Source: an uncultured Lachnospiraceae bacterium (GTDB taxonomy: Bacteria; Bacillota; Clostridia; Lachnospirales; Lachnospiraceae). From it: 64,000 bases of DNA. This document shows positions 24,664-34,072 of the stretch, in pieces; position 1 is the first letter of the stretch; the number at the start of each line of letters is the position of its first letter. Where the stretch lies: the NCBI GenBank assembly GCA_910578085.1, contig CAJTPM010000008.1:7984-71983 (forward strand), written 5' to 3'. The notes below the pieces were generated by a model that was given only the letters and a program-made list of their open reading frames with translations, was not told the DNA's origin and did not search any database. Both the position numbers and the translations under genes were made by a program.

Positions 24664-25161
24664 ATGAGAGTACTGATCGTGAGTGATACACACAGACAGG
24701 GAGGAAATTTTTACAGAGCGCTGGAAGAGACAAAACCGGTATCTCTGGTGATACACTGTGGCGATGTGGAAGGGCAGGAGCATGAGTTTGAGGCGGCCGT
24801 GCGGGAGGCGAATAACTGTCCCTTCGTCATAGCGGCAGGGAACAATGATTTCTTTTCAAATTTAAAAAGTGATGTGGAAGTTCAGATCGGTCCCTATAAA
24901 GCGCTTGTCACGCACGGGCACAACTACTACATTTCCGTGAGCAACGAGTTTCTGAAACAGGAGGCTATGGCCAGGGGATACCAGATGGTGTTCTACGGGC
25001 ATATACACCGCCCGGTCGTGGACGATAAAAGCGGTATTCTGGCGGTCAATCCGGGAAGCCTCTCCTATCCCAGACAGGAGGGGAGAAAACCGTCCTATGC
25101 GCTGATGGAGATTGATGAGGAGGGGAACGTGGAGGTATCGATACATTATCTGGAGTGGTAA
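24664..25161 (+). CDS. YfcE-family metallophosphodiesterase
   Basis: 165 residues starting at ATG 24664 with GGAGG upstream (MRVLIVSDTH). Metal motifs: SDTHRQ, HCGDVEG, GNND, THGHNY and GHIHRP, then NPGSLSYPR, the signature of the YfcE/MJ0936 group. These cytosolic enzymes hydrolyse phosphodiesters in vitro; the physiological substrate is unknown. Confidence 0.9.
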   Translation: MRVLIVSDTHRQGGNFYRALEETKPVSLVIHCGDVEGQEHEFEAAVREANNCPFVIAAGNNDFFSNLKSDVEVQIGPYKALVTHGHNYYISVSNEFLKQEAMARGYQMVFYGHIHRPVVDDKSGILAVNPGSLSYPRQEGRKPSYALMEIDEEGNVEVSIHYLEW

Positions 25162-25186
25162 GGATTAAATTTTTTTAAAAAGATTC

Positions 25187-25215
25187 TTGACAGACGGAAA
25201 ACAGTATTATATAAT
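25187..25215 (+). promoter_or_regulatory. Perfect consensus SigA promoter of the second tRNA cluster
   Basis: TTGACA (25187-25192), exactly 17 bases, TATAAT (25210-25215). It should drive the six tRNA genes from 25279 to 25967 as a single strong transcript. Confidence 0.92.
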
Positions 25216-25278
25216 AGTCCTTGCGTCACGGTTAGGGACGTTATAAATCAGGGAATCTTCCGTGCCCGTAGAAAGTAC

Positions 25279-25353
25279 CGGGGTGTGGCTCAGCTTGGCT
25301 AGAGCGCCTGGTTTGGGACCAGGAGGTCGCAGGTTCGAATCCTGTCACCCCGA
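25279..25353 (+). tRNA. tRNA-Pro (UGG)
   Basis: 75-base cloverleaf; acceptor CGGGGTG/CACCCCG, anticodon TGG in loop TTTGGGA, T arm AGGTTCGAATCCT. Confidence 0.92.
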
Positions 25354-25383
25354 TTTATCAATATATAGTTACGCAGGTGACAT

Positions 25384-25454
25384 GCGGGTGTAGTTCAATG
25401 GTAGAACACCAGCCTTCCAAGCTGGACACGTGGGTTCGATTCCCATCACCCGCT
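25384..25454 (+). tRNA. tRNA-Gly (UCC)
   Basis: 71-base cloverleaf; acceptor GCGGGTG/CACCCGC, anticodon TCC in loop CTTCCAA. A hairpin-rich spacer (25455-25541) follows. Confidence 0.92.
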
Positions 25455-25541
25455 TCAGGTATGGGTATGATAGCATACCGGCGCCGAGCGAGGCGAGTGT
25501 GCATCGCAAAGCGCGGATCATGTCGTAAGACATGGTACTGT

Positions 25542-25615
<74 letters not shown>

Positions 25616-25638
25616 TTTGGACATGCAGATGTCTATAT

Positions 25639-25713
25639 GGTGGGTATGGCGCAGTTGGCTAGCGCGCCAGATTGTGGCTCTGGAGGCCGAGGGTTCGAGT
25701 CCCTTTACCCACC
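25639..25713 (+). tRNA. tRNA-His (GUG)
   Basis: Acceptor GTGGGTA/TACCCAC, anticodon GTG in loop TTGTGGC. G at 25639 faces C at 25713, the extra G-1:C73 pair that identifies histidine tRNA. Confidence 0.93.
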
Positions 25714-25765
25714 CTGGTCGTTTCAGTGGGCGTAAAGTGATTCGCAAGGGGCAGGATGCCGATAG

Positions 25766-25837
25766 TGGGCTATCGCCAAGCGGTAAGGCACAGGACTTTG
25801 ACTCCTGCATTCGCTGGTTCGAATCCAGCTAGCCCAG
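25766..25837 (+). tRNA. tRNA-Gln (UUG)
   Basis: 72-base cloverleaf; acceptor TGGGCTA/TAGCCCA, anticodon TTG in loop CTTTGAC, discriminator G. Confidence 0.93.
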
Positions 25838-25894
25838 TTCGTACATATGGATATTGCAGATCACAGATATCTGTATGGGAAGTATATTTTATAT

Positions 25895-25967
25895 GGGCCA
25901 CTAGCTCAGGTGGTAGAGCACTTGACTTTTAATCAAGTTGTCCGGGGTTCGAGTCCCCGGTGGCTCA
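25895..25967 (+). tRNA. tRNA-Lys (UUU)
   Basis: 73-base cloverleaf; acceptor GGGCCAC/GTGGCTC, anticodon TTT in loop CTTTTAA, T arm GGGGTTCGAGTCCCC. Last gene of the cluster. Confidence 0.93.
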
Positions 25968-26038
25968 TTAAATTGAGAGATCGGGTTGATCAAGGGGGCT
26001 CGAACCCCTGGTCGAAAGTTCCTGGTGGTTTGTTAGGC

Positions 26039-26072
26039 GGCAGTCCAGCGATGGACTGTCCTTTATTTTATA
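26039..26072 (+). terminator. Terminator of the second tRNA cluster
   Basis: Stem CAGTCCA/TGGACTG (26041-26058) with a GCGA tetraloop, followed by TCCTTTATTTTAT. Two further hairpins (GAGTTCGC/GCGAACTC and GCGAGC/GCTCGC) lie at about 26091-26133. Confidence 0.8.
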
Positions 26073-26250
26073 GGAAATTGTTCCGGATTTTTGAGTTCGC
26101 GGAGCGAACTCGCAATGCGAGCGCAGCTCGCTATTTTATGCGCAGGGATATCTGTGGGAAGGTTTCAGTTGGAGTTTAGAAATGCGTAACAGGGAAGAAG
26201 TCCTGTTGCCGGATCGCGGAACACGCGGAGAAAGGACATGGTGATATATT

Positions 26251-27615
26251 ATGGAAGAAGCAATGATAAAAGAAAATAAAATGGGTGTGCTGCCTGTCAA
26301 TAAGCTGTTAATTACGATGTCCCTGCCGATGATGATATCGATGCTGGTGCAGGCCCTCTATAATATTGTGGACAGCATCTTTGTGGCGCAGATCGAGGAG
26401 AAGGCGCTGACGGCGGTGTCCCTTGCCTTCCCGATCCAGACGCTGATGATAGCGGTTGGCGTGGGAACGTCAGTGGGTATCAATGCGCTGCTCTCCCGTT
26501 TTCTGGGGGAAAAAGAGTTTGGGAAGGCCAACGATGTGGCAAAGAACGGCATTTTTCTGACGATACTGAGTTATCTGGTGTTTTTGCTGATCGGAATTTT
26601 TGCTGTGAAGGGTTTTTATGCCAGCCAGACAACGGATGCGGTGATCAATGCGTACGGTGTGGAATATCTGACGATCATCTGCGTGGCTTCCCTGGGGATA
26701 TTTATGCAGTCCACGTTTGAAAAGCTTTTGCAGTCCACGGGAAAGACTTTTTATGCGATGATCACCCAGGGGGCTGGTGCGATTATCAATATTATTCTGG
26801 ATCCGATCCTGATTTTCGGCTATTTTGGTATGCCGAAAATGGGTGTAGCCGGTGCGGCTGTGGCGACTGTGATCGGGCAGTGTACTGCGGCAGTGATGGC
26901 TATTATTATGAATATTAGAGTCAATACGGAAATTCATGTCGGGATGAAGGGATTTAAACCAAGCGGCAGCGTGATCAGACAGATCTATATCATTGGTGTT
27001 CCTTCTATAGTAATGCAGGCGATCGGCTCGGTGATGACCTACGGGATGAACCGGATCCTGATCACTTTTACGGACACGGCGACAGCGGTATTCGGTGTAT
27101 ATTTCAAACTGCAGAGCTTTGTGTTTATGCCGGTATTTGGCCTGAATAACGGCCTGATGTCAATTCTTGCCTATAATTACGGCGCAGGCAAAAAAGAGCG
27201 GGTAATGAAGAGTTATAAACTGGCAGTCTGCTACGCGGTGGCGATCATGGTCGTGGGTGTCATAATCATGCAGTGTATTCCGGATAAGCTGTTGCTGCTG
27301 TTCGATGCATCGGATCATATGTTAGGCATTGGCGTGCCGGCACTGCGGATTATCAGCGCCTGCTTCATTCCGGCGGCATTCGGCATTGTGACCGGCGCTG
27401 TGTTTCAGGCGCTGGGGTATGCGTGGTACAGCATGATCGTCTCTATCTGCAGACAGCTTCTTGTTTTACTTCCGGTGGCCTATCTGCTGGCGCTCACAGG
27501 AGAGCTGCAGAATGTGTGGTGGTCATTTCCTGCCGCAGAAGTGATGTCCGCGTGCGTGACAGTGTTCTTTTTAGTACGGATCCGGAAAAATGTGATTGCG
27601 CATATCGGGGAGTGA
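26251..27615 (+). CDS. MATE family exporter (second copy)
   Basis: 454 residues, about twelve membrane helices. Helix 1 reads TMSLPMMISMLVQALYNIVD, the pattern of the MepA-like MATE subgroup with conserved Pro and Asp, clearly different from the MATE gene at 12723. It should export cationic drugs or metabolites using an ion gradient. The start at 26251 has no strong ribosome binding site; an internal ATG at 26263 preceded by GGAAG is an alternative. Confidence 0.9.
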   Translation: MEEAMIKENKMGVLPVNKLLITMSLPMMISMLVQALYNIVDSIFVAQIEEKALTAVSLAFPIQTLMIAVGVGTSVGINALLSRFLGEKEFGKANDVAKNGIFLTILSYLVFLLIGIFAVKGFYASQTTDAVINAYGVEYLTIICVASLGIFMQSTFEKLLQSTGKTFYAMITQGAGAIINIILDPILIFGYFGMPKMGVAGAAVATVIGQCTAAVMAIIMNIRVNTEIHVGMKGFKPSGSVIRQIYIIGVPSIVMQAIGSVMTYGMNRILITFTDTATAVFGVYFKLQSFVFMPVFGLNNGLMSILAYNYGAGKKERVMKSYKLAVCYAVAIMVVGVIIMQCIPDKLLLLFDASDHMLGIGVPALRIISACFIPAAFGIVTGAVFQALGYAWYSMIVSICRQLLVLLPVAYLLALTGELQNVWWSFPAAEVMSACVTVFFLVRIRKNVIAHIGE

Positions 27616-27693
27616 AGGGGTAAAGCGGCGTGTCTATCAGCGTAACAGCCCGGTCCGACAGCTGAACTGTTACGTTCAGAGAGGAATTAACGC

Positions 27694-27722
27694 TTTACAC
27701 ATTTCGAGATATTGGATATAAT
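27694..27722 (+). promoter_or_regulatory. SigA promoter of tRNA-Leu(UAG)
   Basis: TTTACA (27694-27699), 17-bp spacer, TATAAT (27717-27722), 92 bases before the tRNA. Confidence 0.75.
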
Positions 27723-27814
27723 GATCTGAGGAACGAAAGGGGTAAAGCCGGGGGCAGGGAGAGTTGTATCCTTTCAGAGGGGCAGCACAGTAACAAAAAT
27801 AGCGATAGCAGGAT

Positions 27815-27895
27815 GCAGTTATGGCGGAATTGGCAGACGCGCAGGATTTAGGTTCCTGTACTTTACGTGTGTGGGTTCAAGTCCCACTAACTGCA
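27815..27895 (+). tRNA. tRNA-Leu (UAG)
   Basis: 81-base class II tRNA; acceptor GCAGTTA/TAACTGC, anticodon TAG in loop TTTAGGT, short variable arm. It is the only RNA gene in the 27616-27960 gap; no terminator is evident between it and the next gene. Confidence 0.93.
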
Positions 27896-27960
27896 GTAAA
27901 TTTTAAAGATTACCTGGGGTGGGAGCCTGCTGTATCAGGGAAGCCCTGTGGGAGAAGAGT

Positions 27961-29583
27961 ATGAAAAACGGAAACGAATCGGGTGCAAATAGCGGAGTGA
28001 TACTTGCATTTATATTCGATAGCGGCAGGATCGAGGACAGTTTTTATGGGAATACGGTGTTTAAAAGTGTTTTCGGCGGCAAAGAGGTCATGAATAACTC
28101 GGGGAAAATAATTGTTTCGCTGGGGGATATCATGGACTATCGCGTTTATGATGATATAACGCCGTATTTAATACGAAATGAATTGTGTACCATAAAGAGA
28201 AGTAAAGAGCGATATCACGACAACCTGTTTGTTTTTCTTCTGGAAGATATAGATGTGGATATCGCACAGGATATAGATCTGCGCTTACGGGGGGAGATTG
28301 AGGCATATATCGGGATGACATCGATCGATATAAAATCCACTGATGTGCGCAAACAGTTCTGGAAATCCCTGATACGCAGCTTCAGCGTTGAATATGATTC
28401 TATTACAGCCTTCGATATGGCTGAAGAGGAATCGTTTCCATATTATGAGGCGGCTCTGGCTCTCGGCTTCCATGTAAATTACGATAATTTCCCCTACGGG
28501 CTGGGCGGATATGGCAGCAATCTGTTTTCCACACGTCAATCGACGTTGATTCAATCCGCAGCTCAGCTGCGATTTGTCAAAGGACAGAGCGATTCGGACC
28601 GTGGGATTGAAGAAATGAATTTTTCTCTTGTCAAAGAGGTGGGGATTGCCGGCATTCAGATCTGGAAGGCGATCGAGGACATAGATCATATCGACGTCAC
28701 GAAGGAGAATGAAAGGTATCGGTTCACCGTAACAGATTATCTGTTTACTTCATTGTACCAGGCGGCTCAGGGAATGGAGAGGCTGCTGAAAGTGATGATG
28801 GAGTTGTATGCCTATGATAAAACTGAGGAGAAGGAGCGGGAGAAAATCAACAGCTTATTGTACAGCCATAATCATGCTGCGATGTTCCAGTTCCTGTCTG
28901 AGAACAGCGGTCTGAAGATCAAACCGAACTGCAAAAGGCTTTTGAACACTTTGAGCGATTTTTATGCAAATGCGAGATATCACAGATACCGTTATGGTGA
29001 TGACAATGCGCTGGAACTGAAAATACTGAGAGATTTTGGCGCGGACATCGGCAGTGAAAATTTTGATAACGCGGTGAAACACTTTTACGGCAAAGCGATG
29101 GGACAGACCGCCCATGCGTTTTATGAGCATATCAGGGAATTGTCATATAAATTAAATATCTTTGTCTATGAACTCCAGTGCGGCTCTGTTGCAAACTTCG
29201 CATTAAACAGTTATTATGGGGAAGATTTATATGCTTTGCTGGAGCAGATAAGGCAGTCAAAGAAGGAACTGATCTGGTATCTTATGAAGGAAGGGAATCA
29301 ATTGCCTGCTGCGGAATTTTCTGATGTTTTTCCGGTCCTGCCTTTTGAAGAGTGTGATGTGACGGAATTTCTGAGTGATCTGATCTGTGACAGAAATGCG
29401 TGCAGCAGGCTTTACGATTTTGTCTCGGACGCCTATGACGAGCTTGTGGAGGAAGATAAGGAAAGCTGGAAGGGGCGTGTGAAGGCGATCGATGCGCTTG
29501 TCGGGAATACGGACGTGCATTTTGGGAAATCTGATGACGTATATGATGAGGATATGGATGCGGATGAACTGGCAGACGGATAA
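27961..29583 (+). CDS. Unknown protein with a HEPN-like helical region
   Basis: 540 residues, soluble, start at ATG 27961 with GGGAG upstream. I recognise no full-length family. Residues of about 260-350 show an arrangement seen in HEPN-type proteins: a helix LYQAAQGMERLLKVMMELY, then YSHNHAAMFQFL, then LLNTLSDFYANARYHRYRY. A canonical Arg-x4-6-His nuclease motif is not evident, so nuclease activity is doubtful. The C-terminal tail is very acidic. It sits alone between a tRNA gene, a common integration point, and flagellin. Function unknown; a defence or stress role is a guess. Confidence 0.5.
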   Translation: MKNGNESGANSGVILAFIFDSGRIEDSFYGNTVFKSVFGGKEVMNNSGKIIVSLGDIMDYRVYDDITPYLIRNELCTIKRSKERYHDNLFVFLLEDIDVDIAQDIDLRLRGEIEAYIGMTSIDIKSTDVRKQFWKSLIRSFSVEYDSITAFDMAEEESFPYYEAALALGFHVNYDNFPYGLGGYGSNLFSTRQSTLIQSAAQLRFVKGQSDSDRGIEEMNFSLVKEVGIAGIQIWKAIEDIDHIDVTKENERYRFTVTDYLFTSLYQAAQGMERLLKVMMELYAYDKTEEKEREKINSLLYSHNHAAMFQFLSENSGLKIKPNCKRLLNTLSDFYANARYHRYRYGDDNALELKILRDFGADIGSENFDNAVKHFYGKAMGQTAHAFYEHIRELSYKLNIFVYELQCGSVANFALNSYYGEDLYALLEQIRQSKKELIWYLMKEGNQLPAAEFSDVFPVLPFEECDVTEFLSDLICDRNACSRLYDFVSDAYDELVEEDKESWKGRVKAIDALVGNTDVHFGKSDDVYDEDMDADELADG

Positions 29584-29617
29584 AATTAATATTTTAAAAT
29601 TTTTTTAAAATTACCCC

Positions 29618-29645
29618 TAAAGTTTTTTACGAACAATCCGAAATA
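29618..29645 (+). promoter_or_regulatory. SigD (sigma-28) flagellar promoter of the flagellin gene
   Basis: TAAAGTTT at 29618 and CCGAAATA at 29638-29645, separated by about 15-16 bases, match the Firmicute SigD pattern TAAA-N15-GCCGATAT. It would leave a leader of about 210 bases before flagellin, including a GAACC/GGTTC hairpin near 29797-29810. Confidence 0.65.
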
Positions 29646-29863
29646 TGTAATAGCAGCGGAGAGATGCCGTTGATGGCTGCAGCAGGAGGAGGTTAACCTG
29701 GGGGCTGAATCATTGCAGGGCAGCAGAACTTCATAAAAGAAAATCAGCCGTTTAAAGCGGCACACAGTTACAAGATGTAACTTACAAACAATCAATGAAC
29801 CAAAAGGTTCTAACCGGCACAAATGGAGTTGTGGCCGAGTAAAAAAGTAAATGGAGGTACACT

Positions 29864-31339
29864 ATGGTAGTACAACACAATCTTACAGCAATGAATTCCA
29901 ACAGAATGTTGGGCGTAACCACAAGCCAGCAGGCTAAGACAACTGAGAAGCTGTCTTCCGGTTACAAGATCAATCGTGCAGCAGATGATGCAGCAGGTCT
30001 TGCTATTTCCGAGAAAATGAGAAAGCAGATCAGAGGTCTTACACAGGCTTCCGCAAACGCACAGGATGGTATCAGCGTAGTACAGACAGCAGAGGGCGCT
30101 CTGGCAGAAGTACACGATATGCTGCAGAGAATGAACGAACTGGCAGTTAAATCCGCTAACGGCACACAGTCCACATCTGACCGTGAGTCCATCCAGGCAG
30201 AAATCAGCCAGCTGATCACAGAAATCGACCGTGTTTCTGAGACAACAAAGTTCAACGAAACATACCTGTTAAAGGGCGACAGAGACGCTGTAAAAGGCTA
30301 TTCCTATGGTTACGCTGTAATTACCGCAGGTTCCGCTCAGGTAGCTCAGGTATCTATGACATCAGGACCGAATGGCCTGACAGCAAAGATCACCTTCAAG
30401 AGTGATGCAAGTGGCGCAGCTCAGAATGAGATCGCTAACGCTCTGAAGAATTCCGGTATCAACATCACCGTGAAGAAGACAATCTCCACAGCGGCAGGTA
30501 ACGCAGATAAGGTTACAAAGACAACTTCCTACTCCGTATCCCTGGTTGGTGCAGTGGCTGATAAGTACACGATCACAACGACCGGAACAAGCGGAAAGGA
30601 ATTTGCAATCAAAGACAATACAGGTAAGATCATCGCTACGATCACAGCAACAGGTCTTAACAGCGCTATCACAGCTGCAGGTACATATTCTGCAAACGTT
30701 GTGGCAAACGGCGTAACCGTTGCGTACCACGCAGGCGAGAGCTTCGGATTCTACGACAAAGATGGCAACAGACTGGCAGAGAACGCGCTGAACAAGTACT
30801 TCACATCTTCCATCAATGGAACAAGTGTGACCAGCTCTGCAAGATCCGATGCACCGGTTGTATATGATGCAGTAGGCAACATTGTGAAACTGACAGAGAT
30901 GGCTTCGAAGGTATCTGCTACACAGGATATCATGGGCAAACTGCAGGTGGGTCTGCATGTAGGTGCTGATGCTACAAACAACAACCAGATCACCATGAAC
31001 ATTGAGACCATGAGCGCGAAAGGCCTTGGTATCTCTGGTGTAAGAGTTGACGATGCAGACAGTGCACTCAGAGCAATTGAGACGATCGCTGCAGCTCTGC
31101 AGAAGGTATCTGCTCAGAGATCTGATCTCGGTGCAGTACAGAACAGATTAGAGCACACGATCAACAACCTGGATAACGTTGTAGAGAACACCACATCCGC
31201 AGAATCCGCTATCCGTGATACGGATATGGCTTCCACGATGGTTCAGTACTCTAACAACAACATTCTGGCTCAGGCTGGTACATCCATGCTGGCTCAGGCT
31301 AACCAGAGCAACCAGAGCGTACTGTCCCTGTTACAGTAA
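29864..31339 (+). CDS. hag: Flagellin
   Basis: 491 residues. The conserved N-terminal D0/D1 region (MVVQHNLTAMNSNRMLG, LSSGYKINRAADDAAGLAIS) and C-terminal D1/D0 region (NNLDNVVENTTSAESAIRDT to SVLSLLQ) frame a variable domain (about 145-395) rich in Thr, Ser, Ala and Lys, suitable for O-glycosylation. It is secreted through the flagellar export apparatus and forms the filament. LQRMNELAVKSANGT resembles the region of flagellin recognised by TLR5. GGAGG precedes the start; a SigD promoter and a strong terminator make it a monocistronic unit. Codon use is biased toward C/A-ending codons relative to neighbours, as expected for a very highly expressed gene. Confidence 0.97.
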   Translation: MVVQHNLTAMNSNRMLGVTTSQQAKTTEKLSSGYKINRAADDAAGLAISEKMRKQIRGLTQASANAQDGISVVQTAEGALAEVHDMLQRMNELAVKSANGTQSTSDRESIQAEISQLITEIDRVSETTKFNETYLLKGDRDAVKGYSYGYAVITAGSAQVAQVSMTSGPNGLTAKITFKSDASGAAQNEIANALKNSGINITVKKTISTAAGNADKVTKTTSYSVSLVGAVADKYTITTTGTSGKEFAIKDNTGKIIATITATGLNSAITAAGTYSANVVANGVTVAYHAGESFGFYDKDGNRLAENALNKYFTSSINGTSVTSSARSDAPVVYDAVGNIVKLTEMASKVSATQDIMGKLQVGLHVGADATNNNQITMNIETMSAKGLGISGVRVDDADSALRAIETIAAALQKVSAQRSDLGAVQNRLEHTINNLDNVVENTTSAESAIRDTDMASTMVQYSNNNILAQAGTSMLAQANQSNQSVLSLLQ

Positions 31340-31457
31340 TTGGCTTGGTAATCTATCGGTTATAGTGACCTGAACCCTGGGATGTAACATACAGGAATCT
31401 ATACTGAGAGATGACATATCATGTTGTAGGAAAGCTATAACAGTAGTATTTAATCAG

Positions 31458-31489
31458 ATAAGGGCGGCGTCAAAACCGCCCTTATTTTT
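31458..31489 (+). terminator. Terminator after flagellin
   Basis: Stem ATAAGGGCGG/CCGCCCTTAT with loop CGTCAAAA and a T run. Confidence 0.9.
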
Positions 31490-31563
31490 CTAAGGCTCAA
31501 AAATATTCAATAATATGCACGGTGCCGGGCAGTACATAAGCCGCGCTGATATGGGAGGTAACT

Positions 31564-33756
31564 ATGAGCGACAGACCGATACTATCGATTTCAATACTTT
31601 GCTCGGGAAGAGGAAAGACAACAAAGCAGTGTCTTGATTCCCTGCATTCACTTCGGAAAAAGGTGTCCAATGAACTGATTATCGTGGATACCGGATGTGA
31701 TGAGGAGATGTTGGGACTGCTTCGGACTTATACGGATATTATCATTCCCTTTGAGTGGTGCAACGATTTTTCCAAAGCGAGAAATGTGGGAATGGATGCC
31801 GCGAAGGGCGAGTGGTTTATGTATCTCGACGATGATGAGTGGTTCCTTGACACGGATGAGATCGAGGAATTTTTTACATCGGGGAATTATAAAAACTATT
31901 ATTATGCCTGTTATATTCAGCGAAACTACATGAGTCTGAACAAGGAGCTTGTGACGGATTCCTGGGTGTCCCGTATGGTGTGCATGAAAAATAACCCGAG
32001 GTTTGTCAGCAGTATCCACGAGTATTTTTATCCGCTGTATGATCCCTATATTTTGCTGCATTCCGCAGTAGGACATTTTGGGTATTGTTTTGCAAACCGG
32101 GCGGAAGAGAGGGCCCATGCAAAGAGAAATATTCCGCTTCTTCTGGACATGATTAAAAAGAGAAGGCGCGAAGTGCGCTGGTGGACACATCTGTTGCAGG
32201 AGTACCGTTCAACGGATGAGTATGCGAAACTGGAAGAGTGCTGTCTGGACGGAATAAAGGAATTTAAAAATGACAGTACGCCGAATACCAACAGGGAGAG
32301 GGGCGCTTTCTACTGCGGAGCGTTGGAGTCGGAGATCAAAACCTGCTTCTATGAGGAGGCGGAAAAGAATTTCAGAAAATTTGTGGCGGACAGACGGAAT
32401 ACGGATTACTGTCAGGCGCGTCTGTATAATCTCGGCGCTGAGATCTATTACAAGAAGGGCGATTACAAAGAGGCGGTCCGGTGTGCCGAGAAATATGTGG
32501 AGTACTATGAGCTGCTGTTAAAGGATGAGCGGAAGCAGCAGGAGGAGATCGCTTTCTTTGTACAGTTTGCCCTGGAGGACTCAGGGAGAAATTCTCTGTT
32601 CTGTATCTATATTGTGGCGGCAATGAGGCTTGGGGATACTTCCATATTCAGGAAGTATTTTGATATATTCGAGTGGGATGGCCCGCTTGTATTGTATGAA
32701 CATTTTACAGATGATCTGATCGATGCGCTGTCAGAAGTTCCCTATGATGAAGAACTGGTTCCGCTGTTGGAGACCATGGCGAAGCGCCCCGGGTACAGTT
32801 ATCTGTGGGATGCTATCAAAAAGCTGGAAACTGCGGGAAAAGAGTCTGAGGCAGGAAAGAAAAAGTTTAACCAGATTGCACAGGACTTTATGGGAGTGGA
32901 TGCACCCTACTATTACTTGTGGTATATGAAGATCCTGTATGCGGCGCACATTGGGGAGGCGGAACAGATGCCTGCATATTTCAGGCGGCTTTTCGGCTGT
33001 GTGGCGGATGTGTTCCAGCTGGATAAAAAGATATATGATATCGCGGAAGAATACGGGATTGATCTCTGGGAGTGCTTTGAGAGCATACAGTTTGATAACT
33101 GGAAAATTGGTGTGGATTCCTTTTTTGAAAACAGTGAATTTTCCCTGAAGAAGAGTATGGAGACATATGTAGAACGGATAAAACCGGCCGAGATGACAGA
33201 AAAATCACTGGTGCGGTATGAGTATTTTTCCATGAAAGCGGCGGAGGCCAAAGTCGTCCAGCGCTATGCGGAGGACAGCTTTTACGATATGCAAGACAGA
33301 TTTCGGATCTTTACGGAAAAGACACTCTCATTTTATCGGAAATATTTTAAGGAGAGCGCCTTTGAGGGTGAGATGTCTCTTCTGCCGAAGGCTTGTCGTG
33401 TGGCAGCGAAATGGCAGCATGTAATACAGGGGCAGCTGGATAATGACAGAGAGAAGGTCACCAGATATTTAAAAGAATGTATCGGGCTGTTTCCGGATCT
33501 TGATGATTCTATCCGTTTTTATGTCAGGTGCTATGCGGCTTCCGAGGAGCTGAAGCTGGATGCCAAAGAGAAAGAGGCAAAAGAAGCGAATGCGCAGATG
33601 CGTACGCTGGCTATTCAGGTGAAGGCGAAGATACCGGGACTTTTAGCTCAGGGAATGGCGAATGAGGCGTACCAGATCCTGCAGCAGTTGAAGAATCTGG
33701 TGCCGGATGATGAGGAATTGCCGGAGCTGGAGAAACGGATCGTAGCCAGAATGTAG
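31564..33756 (+). CDS. GT2 glycosyltransferase with TPR-like C-terminal region
   Basis: 730 residues. The N terminus is a GT-A fold (ISILCSGRGKTTKQCLDSL, then YLDDDEWF as the DxD-type metal/nucleotide site), followed by a long helical region of TPR-like repeats to the end (for example EEAEKNFRKFVADR and YKEAVRCAEKYVEYYELL). This layout and the position directly after flagellin are typical of enzymes that glycosylate flagellin or other exported proteins in Clostridia. Cytosolic. Its sugar donor is unknown. A 316-bp gap follows it. Confidence 0.8.
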   Translation: MSDRPILSISILCSGRGKTTKQCLDSLHSLRKKVSNELIIVDTGCDEEMLGLLRTYTDIIIPFEWCNDFSKARNVGMDAAKGEWFMYLDDDEWFLDTDEIEEFFTSGNYKNYYYACYIQRNYMSLNKELVTDSWVSRMVCMKNNPRFVSSIHEYFYPLYDPYILLHSAVGHFGYCFANRAEERAHAKRNIPLLLDMIKKRRREVRWWTHLLQEYRSTDEYAKLEECCLDGIKEFKNDSTPNTNRERGAFYCGALESEIKTCFYEEAEKNFRKFVADRRNTDYCQARLYNLGAEIYYKKGDYKEAVRCAEKYVEYYELLLKDERKQQEEIAFFVQFALEDSGRNSLFCIYIVAAMRLGDTSIFRKYFDIFEWDGPLVLYEHFTDDLIDALSEVPYDEELVPLLETMAKRPGYSYLWDAIKKLETAGKESEAGKKKFNQIAQDFMGVDAPYYYLWYMKILYAAHIGEAEQMPAYFRRLFGCVADVFQLDKKIYDIAEEYGIDLWECFESIQFDNWKIGVDSFFENSEFSLKKSMETYVERIKPAEMTEKSLVRYEYFSMKAAEAKVVQRYAEDSFYDMQDRFRIFTEKTLSFYRKYFKESAFEGEMSLLPKACRVAAKWQHVIQGQLDNDREKVTRYLKECIGLFPDLDDSIRFYVRCYAASEELKLDAKEKEAKEANAQMRTLAIQVKAKIPGLLAQGMANEAYQILQQLKNLVPDDEELPELEKRIVARM

Positions 33757-34072
33757 GGACGATCTGGCAGAGCGGTTTGATTTTCTGATATTCATTTCCG
33801 GTATTCATCGCAGGACGCAGAGTGGATATATGGTGAATGCCGGGAAAGTCCGTAAGAATGTGTAAATTCAGTGGGAGGATCCAGCCCTTTGATAAAGGCA
33901 TATTATGGCATCTATTGACTTTATACATAATCTATATGATAATATAATGCGTGGCTGATTTATAACTACCGGAAAAACAAAAAACATATGAAAAGGGATG
34001 AGCGGATCGGAATAGCAGCATAAAGTATATGTTCCTTATTATATAAAACTGTTCTAACAATATGGGGGCAGA
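33757..34072 (+). promoter_or_regulatory. Gene-free 316-bp gap with a promoter for the phospho-sugar operon
   Basis: No ORF is supportable. At 33915-33943, TTGACT, a 17-bp spacer and GATAAT form a SigA-type promoter; an overlapping TATAAT follows. The leader to 34073 is AT-rich and contains no strong terminator. The genes from 34073 onward are probably transcribed from here. Confidence 0.5.

Noticed and set aside
25970..26032. Possible tRNA remnant after tRNA-Lys (GGCTCGAACCCC region)
   Set aside because: Only a T-arm-like piece is visible; acceptor and anticodon stems cannot be drawn, so it is not listed as a pseudogene.
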